Assembly (NCBI GenBank): GCA_022414725.1
Contig: CM039463.1
Location: forward strand, 87,021,269 to 87,085,268
Source: Microglena sp. YARC
Taxonomy: Eukaryota; Chlorophyta; Chlorophyceae; Chlamydomonadales; Chlamydomonadaceae
Direction of reading: 5' to 3'
DNA: 64,000 nt
This document shows positions 1-10,617 of the stretch, piece after piece; position 1 is the stretch's first letter; each line of letters opens with the position of its first letter. The translations under genes were made by a program, and so were the position numbers. A model generated the notes under the pieces. That model saw nothing but the letters and a program-made list of their open reading frames with translations, was not told the origin of the DNA and did not search any database.

Positions 1-221
1 ATGCAACGCATTAAAGTTGGACGTTAGTTCGGAAAGCTGCAGTGCGTTCGAATTCCGTCAAAGAGTCCACCCACGTGGCCCTAAGTCACGTGATCACTGA
101 GTCATGCTCTAGGGCGCGGAGCGCCTTCCGTACACCATTAGTCATTAACCTGATAGGCGCAACTGCGCAACCGAACGGGAACCTTGACGCAACCCCGCGC
201 AAAACGGGTCGTTCCCCGAGT
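1..221. other. No recognisable feature
   Basis: I see no conserved coding sequence, tandem repeat or transposon terminus here. LINE sequence begins at about 222. Confidence 0.4.
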
Positions 222-581
222 GGCTCTTCAACAACGAGCTCTCCTCCCACCCGCTGCTGTCCAAGACCTTGACTTCATCCTCTCCTCTCTGCCAGACCCC
301 TGGCGGGATGCTATCCTCCTTCCTGAACTTCCACCTCCCACATGGAAGCTCTTTCCCGCCATGGCCCCTGCTGGTCCCCTTGCAGAGGGGCCAGATCCCC
401 TCACTGGAGAGGACCGTCTTTGGGAGGTCTCTGGCCGGTAACACCCTCTCACCCTTCCTGCCCTTCCCCACCAGGGACACCCCCAAGCTGCCCTCATCAC
501 CCTACGCAAGAAACCTCGAGAAGCATGGTTACGGGAAGACTTTGAGGAGCAGCTGATCCAGTAAGGCCTCCCCCCCACCAG

Positions 582-1111
582 TTGCCTTTCTTCTTTACTG
601 CTTGCCCTTCTTTTGGCTTGTTTTCGCGGTTTCTCCCTTAGTTTGTTTCCCCTAGTTCAGTTTCCACCCTTAGTTGCCTCCTTAGTTTCCCCCTTAGTTG
701 CCTCCTCAGTTCCCCCCCCCCCCCCTCCCCCCCTTTTTTCTCTTAGTCTCTCGCATAGTTTTCCTTTTAGTCCTCCTTAGTTTGCATCTCCTCTTTCAGT
801 CTTCTGATCCGGTGACTGTTACAGGTTGCAATGTTTTGGCCCCCCCCTTCATAGGTATTTTTTCTTAGTAGTCCTAGTAGTCCTAACCCTTCTCTTGGGC
901 TTCCTGTTTTGGGGCTTCTTCCTTGCCTCTCTGGTTTGTTTGTCTTCAGTTCCTGTCCTCCTTTGTCCCTTCAGTCGCCAAGATGGTGTTTGTCCCTTTG
1001 CTGTCCCTTAGCCTTTCTTGTCTTTTTCTTTGGTCTTTTCTCCTTGGTCACAAAGGGCTAGGTTTTATCAGTTGCGCCTTTTCCTGGTTCCCCCCTTTGT
1101 AAAAAAAAAAA
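582..1111 (+). mobile_element. Nested insertion: LINE A 3' UTR with poly(A)
   Basis: A non-coding, pyrimidine-rich segment of about 530 bp ending in GGTTCCCCCCTTTGTAAAAA, which is the 3' terminus of element A. It lies inside LINE coding sequence, between the segments that are adjacent at 23500-23545. It is read as a severely 5'-truncated retrotransposition product. A poly-C tract lies at about 712-730. Confidence 0.8.
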
Positions 1112-1691
1112 GAGGGAAGAGCTCTTGGAAAAATGGCTGGTTGGTCTTTGGGAGGACCTCCAACTAGACCCAACAACTTGGGGTCTCCCCATCCATGATG
1201 ATACTGAGGTGAACCTTCTTGAACTCTCTGTGCGCCATGCACAGCAGGCCCTTCTTCACCAACATATCATGCAACAAGGCCCCTGTTCCCCCCATTTTGT
1301 GCGAGGTTGTACCGAGGAACGTGCTGCTTGGCCCAGGCTGTGGAGCATTCTTCCCCCCTCCACCTTGGACACTCACCCTAGCACTAACCCTGACCTGCGA
1401 GGCCTCCGTGGTCTTGAATCCTGATGGATTGCCTCAGCAACAGAGAGAGCGCTCGTTGTCGCCCCCATTCCAGTCCCCTCCCCTGAAGACCTCCCACAGA
1501 ACGCTTGGGTGGACTTACCGCCCGTCCCGTCCGCCCCTCCCGTCCAGGCCCGGCAGAGAGAACTGCACAAAGACAGGACGAACCTCAAGTCTCCCTCCCT
1601 CTACGTGCAGGCTTTTCGCAGGTGTGGGCACGCCTCGCAGACAAGACTCTCCACCGTCCTTATACCATCACTTGCCTGAGCTTGCTTCATG

Positions 1692-1795
1692 TTGCCGTTC
1701 TTGTCTTTTTCTTTGGTCTTTTCTCCTTGGTCACAAAGGGCTTGGTTTCATCAGTTGCGCCTTTTCCTGGTTCCCCCTTTTGTAAAAAACAAAAA
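1692..1795 (+). mobile_element. Minimal 104-bp LINE A 3' tail insertion
   Basis: Only the last ~95 bp of the element A 3' UTR plus an A-rich tail, inserted in LINE coding sequence. The uninterrupted sequence (compare 22925-22945, opposite strand) reads straight through. The flanks suggest a very short target duplication (ATG or TG). Confidence 0.8.
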
Positions 1796-1870
1796 TGGCA
1801 CCCTGGGCTGCAACGCGTTCCTTGCCCATGTACGAGGACGCTTCCAACGAGTCAACCAAGATGACATCCC

Positions 1871-2444
1871 AGGAGTTTGATTTGCTTCTTAAGAGATCTT
1901 TTTAGATATCTTGTTAGTGCTAGCTTTGACTCTGTCCTGTTTTTTGTTGCATGCCACGCTCTGGTCGTCAATGCAGAGCTTGCTGATGTGCATGGGTGAC
2001 CTAGCGGCATGTTTCTAGGCTGCTGAGAGTCTGTGCTGGTCTGCTAATGGAATGATGCCCTGATGCACTGGCCTGTTACAAGAGTGATGCCCTGCAGTGT
2101 TTTTAATCTTAGATCAGCAAGACCTTCGGGTTTAAGGCCTTTCCTCCTTTTCTGTGTTGCTCTTGGAGGTTACAGTGGTGTTTTGTTGGTTGGGGAGGAA
2201 CAGTGTTGCTTGGAGGTGTGGGTGGTGCTCGGAAGGCCCATTGTCCTTTCTCCTCCTAGTAACTAGTATGTGTCCCTTGTTCTTTTGTCCCCTAGTCTTC
2301 TAGTCTTTCGTCTTCGGATCTTTTGTCTTAACGGACTTTTGGTCCCAGTCCTCTAGTCTTCTTCTTTGGTTTTCTTCCTTGGTCACGTAGTAGGGCTAGG
2401 TTTTATCAGATGTTCCCTTCCTGGTTCCTCCCTATGTACAAAAA
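1871..2444 (+). mobile_element. Element B (non-coding retroelement), 5'-truncated
   Basis: The sequence has no coding potential and ends GGTTCCTCCCTATGTACAAAA. It is collinear with the B copies at 10963-11535 (minus), 23684-24105 and 24846-25531. Its last ~90 bp are homologous to the 3' terminus of LINE element A, while the rest is different. It is therefore probably a non-autonomous partner mobilised by the A machinery (inference). Confidence 0.75.
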
Positions 2445-2577
2445 TCCCGGCGGTGGTGGTGGTGGTAGGATGTAAAAGTACAGGGAGTGCATTGCTCTGG
2501 TCAGGGGCGGGTCAGGGAGGTTGCTGATCATGAGGAGGTGGAGCATGAACAAGCCTGGTGGCAGTGGTGTTGGCAGT
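2445..2577 (-). repeat. Single minisatellite unit, inverted relative to the 4936 array
   Basis: The reverse complement of one ~130-bp unit of the 4936-6560 minisatellite: the CCACCACC-rich part, the GAGCAATGCACTCC part and the CTCCTCATGATCAGC part are all present. It lies directly next to the poly(T) end of the minus-strand LINE at 2580. Confidence 0.75.
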
Positions 2578-3211
2578 AGTTTTTTTTTTTTTTTTACAAA
2601 GGGGGGAACCAAGAAAAGGCGCAACTGATAAAAACTAGCCCTTTGTGACCAAGGAGAAAAGACCAAAGAAAAAGACATGAACGGCTAAGGGACAGCTAAG
2701 GGACTGACACCACCTGGGCGACTAAAGGGACAAAGGAGGACAGGAACAGAAGACAAACAAACCAGAGAGGCAAGGAAGAAGCCCAAAACAGGAAGCCCAA
2801 GAGAAGGGGCTAGGACTACTAAGAAAAAAGACCTATGAAGGGGGGGGCCAAAACATTGAAATCTCTAACAGTCACCGGATCAGAAGACTGAAAGAGGAGA
2901 TGCAAACTAAGGAGGACGAAAAGGAAAACTATGCGAGAAACTAAGAGAAGAAAAGGGGGGGAGGGGTGGGGAGGGGGGGGGGAACCAAGGAAGCAACTGG
3001 GGGGAAACTAAGGAGGCAACTAAGGGTGGAAACTGAACTAGGGTAAGCAAACTAAGGGAGAAACTGCAAAAACAAGCCAAAAGCAGGGAGGCAACCAGAA
3101 AAGAAGAAAGACAACTGGAAGCAAAGCGAAAACCTAAAAGACTGGTCTGGTCAGGTAAACAACAGGAATGAGGACAGAGACAGTATCAAGATCTAGATCT
3201 TGATCTGGATC

Positions 3212-3562
3212 TTAGCGCAGATCTGGACCTTGATCTCGGTCCAGATCTAGCCCCAGATCTGGAACGTTGTCGTGAGCTGTGTCCAAATCTAGAACCTGAG
3301 TCTGATCTGGGGCAGGGTCTTGATCTTGGGCTTGGGCTGGATCTAGGTCAGGGTCAAGATCAGGGCCTAGAGCTGGGGCTTGGGCTGGACCTAGGTCAGG
3401 GTCTAGCTCAGGGTCTAGAGCTAAGGCTTGGGCTGGGTCTGGGTCAGGGTCTAGAGCAGGGTCTAGATCCGGTGAATGGGCTGGATTTGCGTCAAGGTCT
3501 AGATCTAGGGCTTGGTCCGGGTCTGGGATTGGGTCTGGGATTGTAGGGAGCGCTGTGGCCAT
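3212..3562 (-). CDS. Acidic Asp/Pro/Leu repeat ORF downstream of the LINE polyprotein
   Basis: An open frame of 116 codons that starts 12 nt after the TAA closing the LINE C-terminal ORF (...TRTMEI stop). It begins MATALPTIPDPIPDP and consists almost entirely of degenerate repeats of about 14-16 residues such as LDPDLGPAQAPAL. The same ORF (120 codons, same start, same position after the same stop) is open in the copy at 10249-10611. I do not recognise a domain. It may be a real accessory ORF of the element, or a minisatellite in the 3' UTR that happens to stay open because its unit length is a multiple of three. Function unknown. Confidence 0.45.
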   Translation of the reverse strand: MATALPTIPDPIPDPDQALDLDLDANPAHSPDLDPALDPDPDPAQALALDPELDPDLGPAQAPALGPDLDPDLDPAQAQDQDPAPDQTQVLDLDTAHDNVPDLGLDLDRDQGPDLR

Positions 3563-3568
3563 GGGGAT

Positions 3569-4502
3569 TTATATTTCCATGGTGCGGGTATCAGGCTCCT
3601 GGTCACCGGGAGTGACCCCAATCATGGTGCAAAAGATCGGGGGGGTGGCCCATAAGCTTGCAAAGGAAGCCACTGTGAGAGAGCAATCTAGGCCACGCCA
3701 CCAATCTTGACAGAAGGCGCCATTATCAAGGTGTCGAAGATCCGTCTGGGTGTGCATCCAGTCCCTGGCGATGGCTTGGTGAAGGTGGCCAAGGGCAAGG
3801 CAGATAGCCTTGTGGTGAAGGGGCTCAGAATGGTCCAGTCTGTCAGCCCGGGACGAACGGACCTGCCATATCGCACCCAAGGTGGTTATAAGGAGGAAGG
3901 ACCACAAGCGTAGGGTAGAGGGAGGAGGGGGTGTCCCGGGCCAAAGGGTGATGTCGTCACCGAGGAGGAAGAAGGGGCAACGAGGAAGGCGCTGCCCACT
4001 GGTGAGGGTCTCCCAAGTGGAAAGGAGCCAGTCTATGACAGGGGCAGAATCAGGGCATTCCAAGAAAGCGTGAGACATGGTGTCAGCAATGCGCAGTTGC
4101 AAGCAGTCAGGGCTGGAGCAGACTATGGAGGGGAGGTCGTCTTGGTTGACACGTTGGAAGCGTCCTCATACATGGGCAAGGAATGCATTGCAGACCAGGG
4201 TTCCATGAAGCAAGCTCCTGCAAGTGATGGTATAAGGACGATGGAGAGTCATGTCTGCGAGGCGTACCCACCCCTGCGAAAAGCCTGCACGTAGAGGGAG
4301 GGAGACTTGAGGTTCGTCCTGTCTTTGAGCAGTTCTCTCCGCAGGGCTTGGACGGGGGGGGGCGGATATGTTGTAAGTCCACCCAAGCGTTGCTGGGAGG
4401 TCTTCAGGGGAGGGGACTGGAATAGGGGGGACAACGAGCGCTCTCTCTGTTGCTGAGGTAATCCATCGGGATTCAAGACCACGGAGGCCTCGCAGGTCAG
4501 GG
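3569..4502 (-). pseudogene. LINE C-terminal domain with zinc-knuckle (zf-RVT-like)
   Basis: Contains the C-terminal part of the LINE polyprotein. ADTMSHAFLECPDSAPVIDW resembles the zf-RVT domain that follows the RT in many plant and algal LINEs: Cys-rich CSSPDC, then His and Cys before DW. It continues through a tryptophan-rich segment (LWSFLLITTLGAIWQVR) and ends at TRTMEI followed by TAA. In this copy the frame is broken between the upstream segment (4107-4500) and the zinc-knuckle frame (3569-4102), so it is non-functional. Confidence 0.75.
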
Positions 4503-4860
4503 TCCCGCATAGTTTTCCTTTTAGTCCTCCTTAGTTTGCATCTCCTCTTTCAGTCTTCTGATCCGGTGACTGTTACAGGTTGCAATGTTTTGGCCCCCCC
4601 CTTCATAGGTATTTTTTCTTAGTAGTCCTAGCCCCTTCTCTTGGGCTTCCTGTTTTGGGCTTCTTCCTTGCCTCTCTGGTTTGTTTGTCTTCTGTTCCTG
4701 TCCTCCTTTGTCCCTTACGTTGCCCAGGTGGTGTCCGTCCCTTAGCTGTCCCTTAGCCGTTCTTGTCTTTTTCTTTGGTCTTTTCTCCTTGGTCACAAAT
4801 GGCTAGTTTTTATCAGTTGCGGTTTTTCCTGGTTCCCCCCTTTGTAAAAAAAAAAAAAAA
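4503..4860 (+). mobile_element. Nested LINE A 3' UTR insertion, plus strand
   Basis: About 358 bp of element A 3' UTR ending in a run of 15 A. It interrupts the minus-strand LINE between GGTCAGGG and GTTAGTGCTAGG, which are contiguous at 12118-12130 and 23230-23245. Confidence 0.85.
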
Positions 4861-4935
4861 GTTAGTGCTAGGGTGAGTGTCCAAGGTGGAGGGGGGTAGA
4901 ATGCTCCACAACTTGGGCCAAGCAGCACGTTCATG

Positions 4936-6560
4936 CCTCATCTCCTCATGATCATCTACCTCCCTGACCTGCTCCTGACCAGAGCAATGCACTCCCTGTA
5001 CTTTTACATCCTACCACAACCACCACTGCCACCGCCCGCCAACACCACTGCCACCAAACCAGGTCATGCCTCACCTCCTCATGATCAGCTACCTCCCTGA
5101 CCCGCCCCTGACCAGAGCAATGCACTTCCTGTACTTTTACATCCTACCACCACCACCACTGCCACCGCGACACCACTGCCACCAAACCTGTTCATGCCTC
5201 ACCTCCTCATGATCAGCCACCTCCTTGACCCCTGACCAGAGCAATGCCCTCCCTCTACTTATACATCCTACCACCACCACCACCACTGCCACCAAACCTT
5301 TTCATGCCTCACCTCATGATCAGCCACCTCCCTTACACGCCCCTTACCAGAGCAATGCACTCCCTCTACTTGAACATCCTACCACAACTACCACCACTGC
5401 TGCCACCGCCAACACCACTGCCACCAAACCATTTCATGCCTCACCTCCTCATGATCAGCTACCTCCCTGACCCGCCCATGACCAGAGCATTGCACTCCCT
5501 GTACTTTTACATCCTACCACCACCACCATTGCCACCGCCAACACCACTGTCACCAGGCCTGTTCATGCCTCACCTCCTCATGATCAGCTACCTCCCTGAC
5601 CCGCCCCTGACCAGAGCAATGCACTCCCTGTACTTTTACATCCTACCACAACCACCACTGCCACCACCGCCAACACCACTGCCACCAGGCCTGTTCATGC
5701 CTCACCTCCTCATGACCCTCCTGACCCGCCCCTGACCAGAGCAATGCCCTCCCTCTACTTAAACATCCTACCACAACCACCACCACTGCCACCGCCAACA
5801 CCACTGCCACCAGGCCTGTTCATGCCTCACCTCCTCATGATCAGCTCCCTTTCTTACACGCCCCTTACCAGAGCAATGCCCTCCATCTACCTAAACATCT
5901 TATCACAACTACCACCACTGCCATGGCCCACACCACTTCCACCAGGCCTGTTCATGCCTCACCTCCTCATGATCAGCCACCTACTTGACCCGCCCCTGAC
6001 CAGAGCAATCACTCCTTGGACTTATACATCCTACCACCACCACTGCCATCACCACTGCCACCAGGCCTGTTCATGCCTCACCTTCTCATTCTCAGCCACC
6101 TCCATGACCCCTGACCAGAGCAATGCACTCCCTCTACTTACACATCCTACCACAACCACCACCACCACTGCCACCGCCAACACCACTGCCACCAAACCTG
6201 TTCATGCCTCACCTCCTCATGATCAGCAACCTCCCTGACCCATCCCTGACCAGAGCAATATCCTCCCTCTACTTATACATCCTACCACCACCACTGCCAC
6301 TGCCACCGCCAACACCACTGCTACCAAACCTGTTCATGCCTAACCTCCTCATGATCAGCAACCTCCCTGACCCGCCCCTGATCAGAGCAATGCACTCCCT
6401 CTACTTGAACATCCAACCACAACTAGCACCACTGCCACCGCCAACACCACTGCCACCAAACCTGTTCATGCCTCACCTCCTCATGATCAGCCATCTCCCT
6501 GACCCGCCCCTAGCCAGAGCAATGTACTCCCTGTACTTTGTATATCCTACAACAACCACC
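4936..6560 (+). repeat. Minisatellite, ~120-130 bp unit, about 13 copies
   Basis: Tandem units built from CTCCTCATGATCAGC, a GACCAGAGCAATGC block, a CTTTTACATCCTACCAC block and variable (CCA/CCG)n stretches. The variable triplet blocks account for the length differences. Long frames encoding repeats such as LFMPHLLMISYLPDPPLTRA stay open, but they switch frame from unit to unit and have no recognisable domain. I do not call a gene. Confidence 0.85.
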
Positions 6561-7130
6561 ACCACAACCACCATCACTGCAACCGCTATCATTATTGCTT
6601 ACTGTCTGTGCATAGCGGGCACCCCCCTGATGAGATGATCTGTTGAGCTGCCAGGCAGCTGCCCAGCCTGATGCTTTGTTATTTGTACCGCATTCCAGCT
6701 GAATTAGTGGCGTGTTCAGATTGCAGGCTACTGCCATTCCAGTCTAGTGATCTGTAGAGTTGAAGTTTTGTATTTAGATTGCAGGTGTGGCCGGGGATGT
6801 GTACAGCGTCTCCTGCGGTTGCTGTCTGTGCATTGCAGGCACCACTCTGCTGAGATGATCTGTGGAGCTGCTAGGCAGCTGCCCAGCCTGGCGCTCTGTT
6901 ATTTGTACCGCAGTCCAGCTGAATTAGTGGCGTGTTCAGTTTGCAGGCGTGGCAGACTATATTTAGAGCAGCTCCAGAACATCTTGTCTGTACTTTGCAG
7001 GCGCCAACCTTTTTTATATTATATGTACGGCTGCTAGGCAGCTGCAGGCTTAATGGTCTGCTATATGTACAGCAGACGACCAGCTGAATCTATACTATTA
7101 AAGTTGCATTGTCCGTCCGTCCGGGGCTCA
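6561..7130. repeat. Diverged dispersed or tandem repeat with AGGCAGCTGC motif
   Basis: Two to three diverged units carrying GCTGCCAGGCAGCTGCCCAGCCTG and TTGCAGGCGTGGCAGAC-like segments. A related partial copy lies at 8285-8530. No coding potential recognised. Confidence 0.55.
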
Positions 7131-7480
7131 GGGCTTAACTGGCAGTGGTTTTGCTTATCTGGCAAGTATTTTCCTGCTGATCTGGCTAACTTTCGCCTCA
7201 ATCGACGATTGCTGATCTGGCACATTTCCACCCCCACAAACCTCGATTTTCATCACCCCCCTCTCAAAAAAAAAAAAAAAAAAAACGTCAATTTCCAATC
7301 CTGCTCATTTTTCAAACTCAGTCCATGATGAAGCTCATTTTACCTACACTTCCTAGCCTCTGCGCTTAGCGCTATCTCTGTGCTCCGCGATCTGAAAATG
7401 TCTTGACCCCGCCACAATGGGAGCTCTGATTCCTCACCCAAGCAGGCTTTGTCACACGCAACAAGAACAAAGCTCTAACT
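7131..7480. other. Non-coding stretch, nothing identified
   Basis: Includes an A-run at 7267-7285. No gene or repeat family recognised. Confidence 0.4.
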
Positions 7481-7760
7481 GGGCGCGCTTATGGCAGCCA
7501 ATTGGCAGGAATGCGTGCCCTTCTACCCTCTGCCGGCATCAATGCCTAACAATTTTGCGCTGTATGCGGATTGTTCCAGGAGCTCTGACTGACAGCTGCT
7601 TCTACTCTCTGCCGGCATCAATGCTAAGCAATTTTGCGCGGTATGCAGATTGTTCCTGGACGTCTGACTGACAGCTGCTTCTACTCGCTGCCAGCATCAA
7701 TGCCAAGCAATTTTGCGCTATATGCAGATTGTTCCCGCAGCTCTGCCTATCAGCCGCTCC
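7481..7760 (+). repeat. Tandem repeat, ~80 bp, about three units
   Basis: Units contain CAATTTTGCGC, a TATGCAGATTGTTCC block and a TGACAGCTGCTTCTACTC block. They are imperfect and non-coding. Confidence 0.65.
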
Positions 7761-8284
7761 CTGCTTTTCCCCCCTACCCTTTAATTCCAGTGAGGGCATA
7801 GCTGATACCTGATGGGCATCGAATATATTCCTGCAGCGATGTGTGTGCTCTGTAGGAACCGAGCGACTCTTGGGTTCATCAGTGTGTGGGGTAGGAAGTG
7901 TACGCGCCCAACATTCTGCCTGGTTGCTAATCCCCTTGCCCTCTCACTTCGGGCAAATCTGAAAGGCATCGCATTGATTCCTACAACGCTGTGTTCGTTA
8001 GGATGGAATCAAGCTGCTCTTGGGTGGGGTGAGGGGGGGGGGGGGGGGGCATGCATATGGTTGGTTGGTTGGTAATGGTGTTGCATGTAGTTGTATGTTG
8101 TGGCCATCTGGGAATCAAGTGTCCGTGTGATGGGGATGATCATGCCATGATGGTAACAGTGCACGATGACAAGCCACCTAATGTGGATGGAGAAGGGAAA
8201 TTATTGGGTGGTTGGCCCTCAATAAGTCATTCCATTTGGGGGGCGGGGGGGGAGTGAGGGGGCCTGCCGTCGGTACGACGGGTA
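7761..8284. other. Non-coding, with one ~170-bp imperfect duplication and a poly-G run
   Basis: A segment containing GGGCATCG...ATTCCTGCAG...GCTCTTGGG occurs twice (about 7812-7880 and 7970-8025), followed by a G-run at 8033-8050. No gene recognised. Confidence 0.4.
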
Positions 8285-8532
8285 CACTGCCCTAGTTAGT
8301 CATGTGCTCATATTGCAGGCATCTGCCTAGTCTGTTGATCTGCAGAGTCGGAGTGTTGTGTTTAGATTGCAGGCGTGGCAGACAATATGTATAACAGCTC
8401 CAGCTCGTATGGTCTGTCCATTGCAGGCGCCAGCCTTGTTTATATTATACGTACAGCTGCTAGGCAGCTGCAAGTCCAGTGGTCTGCTATATGTACAGCA
8501 GACGACCAGCTGAATTAGTCATGTGCTCATAT

Positions 8533-8676
8533 TTTTCTTTTGTCTTAGCGGACTTTTGGTCCATGTCCTCTAGTCTTCTTCTTTGGTTTTTCTTCCTCGG
8601 TCACATAGGGCTAGGTTTTTTCAGATGTTCCCTTTCCTGGTTCCTCCCTAAGTAAAAATATATATATATATATATA
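8533..8676 (+). mobile_element. Short element B 3' tail insertion
   Basis: About 110 bp of the B terminus followed by an A/TA-rich tail, splitting a repeat that is intact at 8300-8345 (TGCTCATAT next to TGCAGGCATCTGCC). A TA-microsatellite replaces a pure poly(A). Confidence 0.75.
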
Positions 8677-9639
8677 TTGCAGGCATCTGCCTAGTCTGGT
8701 GATCTGTAGATTTTGAGTGTTGTGTTTTTGAAACCTCGCCCTTTTGAAACTCGCACACGCTCTCAAGGGCACCACGGCACTGCTATTTCCCCACTTCATG
8801 CCATGCAGCTATTGGTGCTATATGGTGGGTGGGTAAATCTGTAACATCCGCCAACCTTAACATCCGCCATGATTTTGGGTGCCATCCGCCATCTCTATAT
8901 TCTGCCAACATATAATGCGCCTACGGTGACCTCCTTAAAACGGTTTCGATTTGATTGCTATAATGTTTTCAGATGCCCTGACTCCGTGTTGCTCACTGTC
9001 ATATACCCACAGACACCAGGAATATATTAATATACCTACCGTGGAACGAAGGGATTTAAGTTGCTCGCCGTCTGCTGGTGGAGTAAACACGGGCAGCACC
9101 ACTCCATACTTTAAATAACCGGATACCGTGTAAGTGAACTTGAACTCTGTTAGTTACTTGTTACATCATCCGTGTAAAGATAGTTCAAAGATATGCCTAG
9201 GATTCTAGGTGTCTAGCTGACTTAACACAGATAATGAATAAGTGTCGTGTCCATGTATTGAAATATATTAATTATACCGTTAATATTATTTCCCGGTATG
9301 TGGGTCAGTCTATTTACCGTAGGCGCAGGATTAATTGGCAAGATTAAGAGTTGGCAAATGGCCCTTTTTCCATTTTTGATGTCTCGAAATATAATGGCAA
9401 AAATAACTTGGCAAACGTGATTGTTCCTTGACCTGAACAAAGTGACTCAGGTTTAGACCTGGAAAACGTTTGGCAAATGGGAATTTGCCAAATTACATTC
9501 CCTTGGCTCATGTTTATCATCACCAGCTAACCAGGGAGTGAGTAAGTTAGTATTGTTGGTGGCGAGTTGGTTGGTGGTGTTTTTGTTTTTTTATTTGGTA
9601 GGGTATGGTCGGTGCAACAAATCTTTTTTGTATTTTTTT
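8677..9639. other. No gene seen; contains a dispersed repeat at 9305-9490
   Basis: AT-rich, non-coding. The segment around 9310-9490 (TACCGTAGGCGCAGGA, TTGGCAAATGG, TTTGCCAAAT) has a reverse-complement relative at 31530-31600. No coding region recognised. Confidence 0.45.
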
Positions 9640-10248
9640 TTTTTTTTTTTTTACAAAGGGGGGAACCAGGAAAAGGCGCAACTGATCAAACCTAGCCCTT
9701 TGTGACCAAGGAGAAAAGACCAAAGAAAAAGACAAGAACGGCTAAGGGACAGCAAAGGGACGGACACCACCTGGGCGACGTAAGGGACAAAGGAGGACAG
9801 GAACAAACAAACCAGAGAGGCAAGGAAGAAGCCAAAAACAGGAAGCCCAAGAGAAGGGGCTAGGACTACTTAGAAAAAAGACCTATGAAGGGGGGGGGCA
9901 AAACATTGCAACCTCTAACAGTCACCGGATCAGAAGACTGAAAGAGGAGATGCAAACTAAGGAGGACAAAAAGGAAAACTATGCGAGAAACTAAGAGAAA
10001 AAAGGGCTGGAGGGGGGGGGGGGGGGGGACTAAGGAGGCAACTGAGGGGGAAACTAAGGCAAACTAAGGGTGGAAACTGAACTAGGGGAAGCAAACTAAG
10101 GAGAAACTGCAAAAACAAGCCAAAAGCAGGGAGGCAACCAGAAAAGAAGAAAGACAACTGGAAGCAAAGCGAAATCCTAAAAGACTGGTCTGGGCATGTA
10201 CAACAGGAAGACAGAGACAGTATCAAGATCTAGATCTTGATCTGGATC

Positions 10249-10611
10249 TTAGCGCAGATCTGGACCTTGATCTTGGTTCAGATCTAGCCCCAGATCTGGA
10301 ACGTTGTCGTGTGCTGTGTCCAAATCTGGAACCTGATCCTGATCTGGGGCAGGGTCTTGATCTTGGGCTTGGGCTGGATCTAGGTCAGGGGCAAGATCGG
10401 GGCCTAGAGCTGGGGCTTGGGCTGGACCTAGGTCAGGGTCTAGATCAGGGTCTAGAGCTCGGGAATGGGCTGGGTCTGGGTCAGGGTCTAGAGCAAGGTC
10501 TAGATCCGGGTAATGGGCTGGATCTGGGTCAGGGTCTAGATCAGGGTCTAGAACTAGGGCTTGGGCTGGGTCTGGGATTGGGTCTGGGATTGTAGGGAGC
10601 GCTGAGGCCAT
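10249..10611 (-). CDS. Acidic Asp/Pro/Leu repeat ORF of the LINE (second copy)
   Basis: An open frame of 120 codons beginning MASALPTIPDPIPDPAQAL, placed 12 nt after the LINE stop codon exactly as at 3212-3562. Repeats such as LGPAQAPALGPDL dominate. The two copies differ by substitutions and in-frame indels, yet both remain open. Domain and role unknown. Confidence 0.45.
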   Translation of the reverse strand: MASALPTIPDPIPDPAQALVLDPDLDPDPDPAHYPDLDLALDPDPDPAHSRALDPDLDPDLGPAQAPALGPDLAPDLDPAQAQDQDPAPDQDQVPDLDTAHDNVPDLGLDLNQDQGPDLR

Positions 10612-10617
10612 GGGGAT

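Larger units (their letters stand above)
222..1870 (+). mobile_element. LINE element A fragment (post-RT region), plus strand
   Basis: A 5'- and 3'-truncated copy of the main LINE of this window. It encodes the region after the reverse transcriptase: a proline-rich segment (LPPAAVQDLDFILSSLPDPW, 239-298) and the stretch beginning WLVGLWEDLQ (from about 1137). The same sequence occurs in the minus-strand copies at 12088-12387, 19711-20004 and 23175-23500. The copy is interrupted by two poly(A)-ended insertions (582-1111 and 1692-1795). Comparison with the uninterrupted copies shows LINE sequence resuming directly after each poly(A). Reading frames are broken, so this is a dead copy. It ends at 1870, where element B sequence begins. 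Confidence 0.8.
2578..4935 (-). mobile_element. LINE element A, 3' half with poly(A) tail
   Basis: Reading on the minus strand from 4935 to 2578: C-terminal LINE coding sequence, zinc-knuckle domain, terminal stop, small acidic ORF, 3' UTR, and poly(A) (T-run at 2581-2596). The copy is interrupted at 4503-4860 by a plus-strand element A tail. It is cut off at 4935, where the minisatellite begins. The order matches the copy at 9640-12405, which supports a single family. Confidence 0.85.

Noticed and set aside
1020..1110. Recurrent Lys-rich-ended small proteins (FLVPPFVKKKKK)
   Set aside because: They translate the 3' UTR and poly(A) of elements A and B, in many copies.
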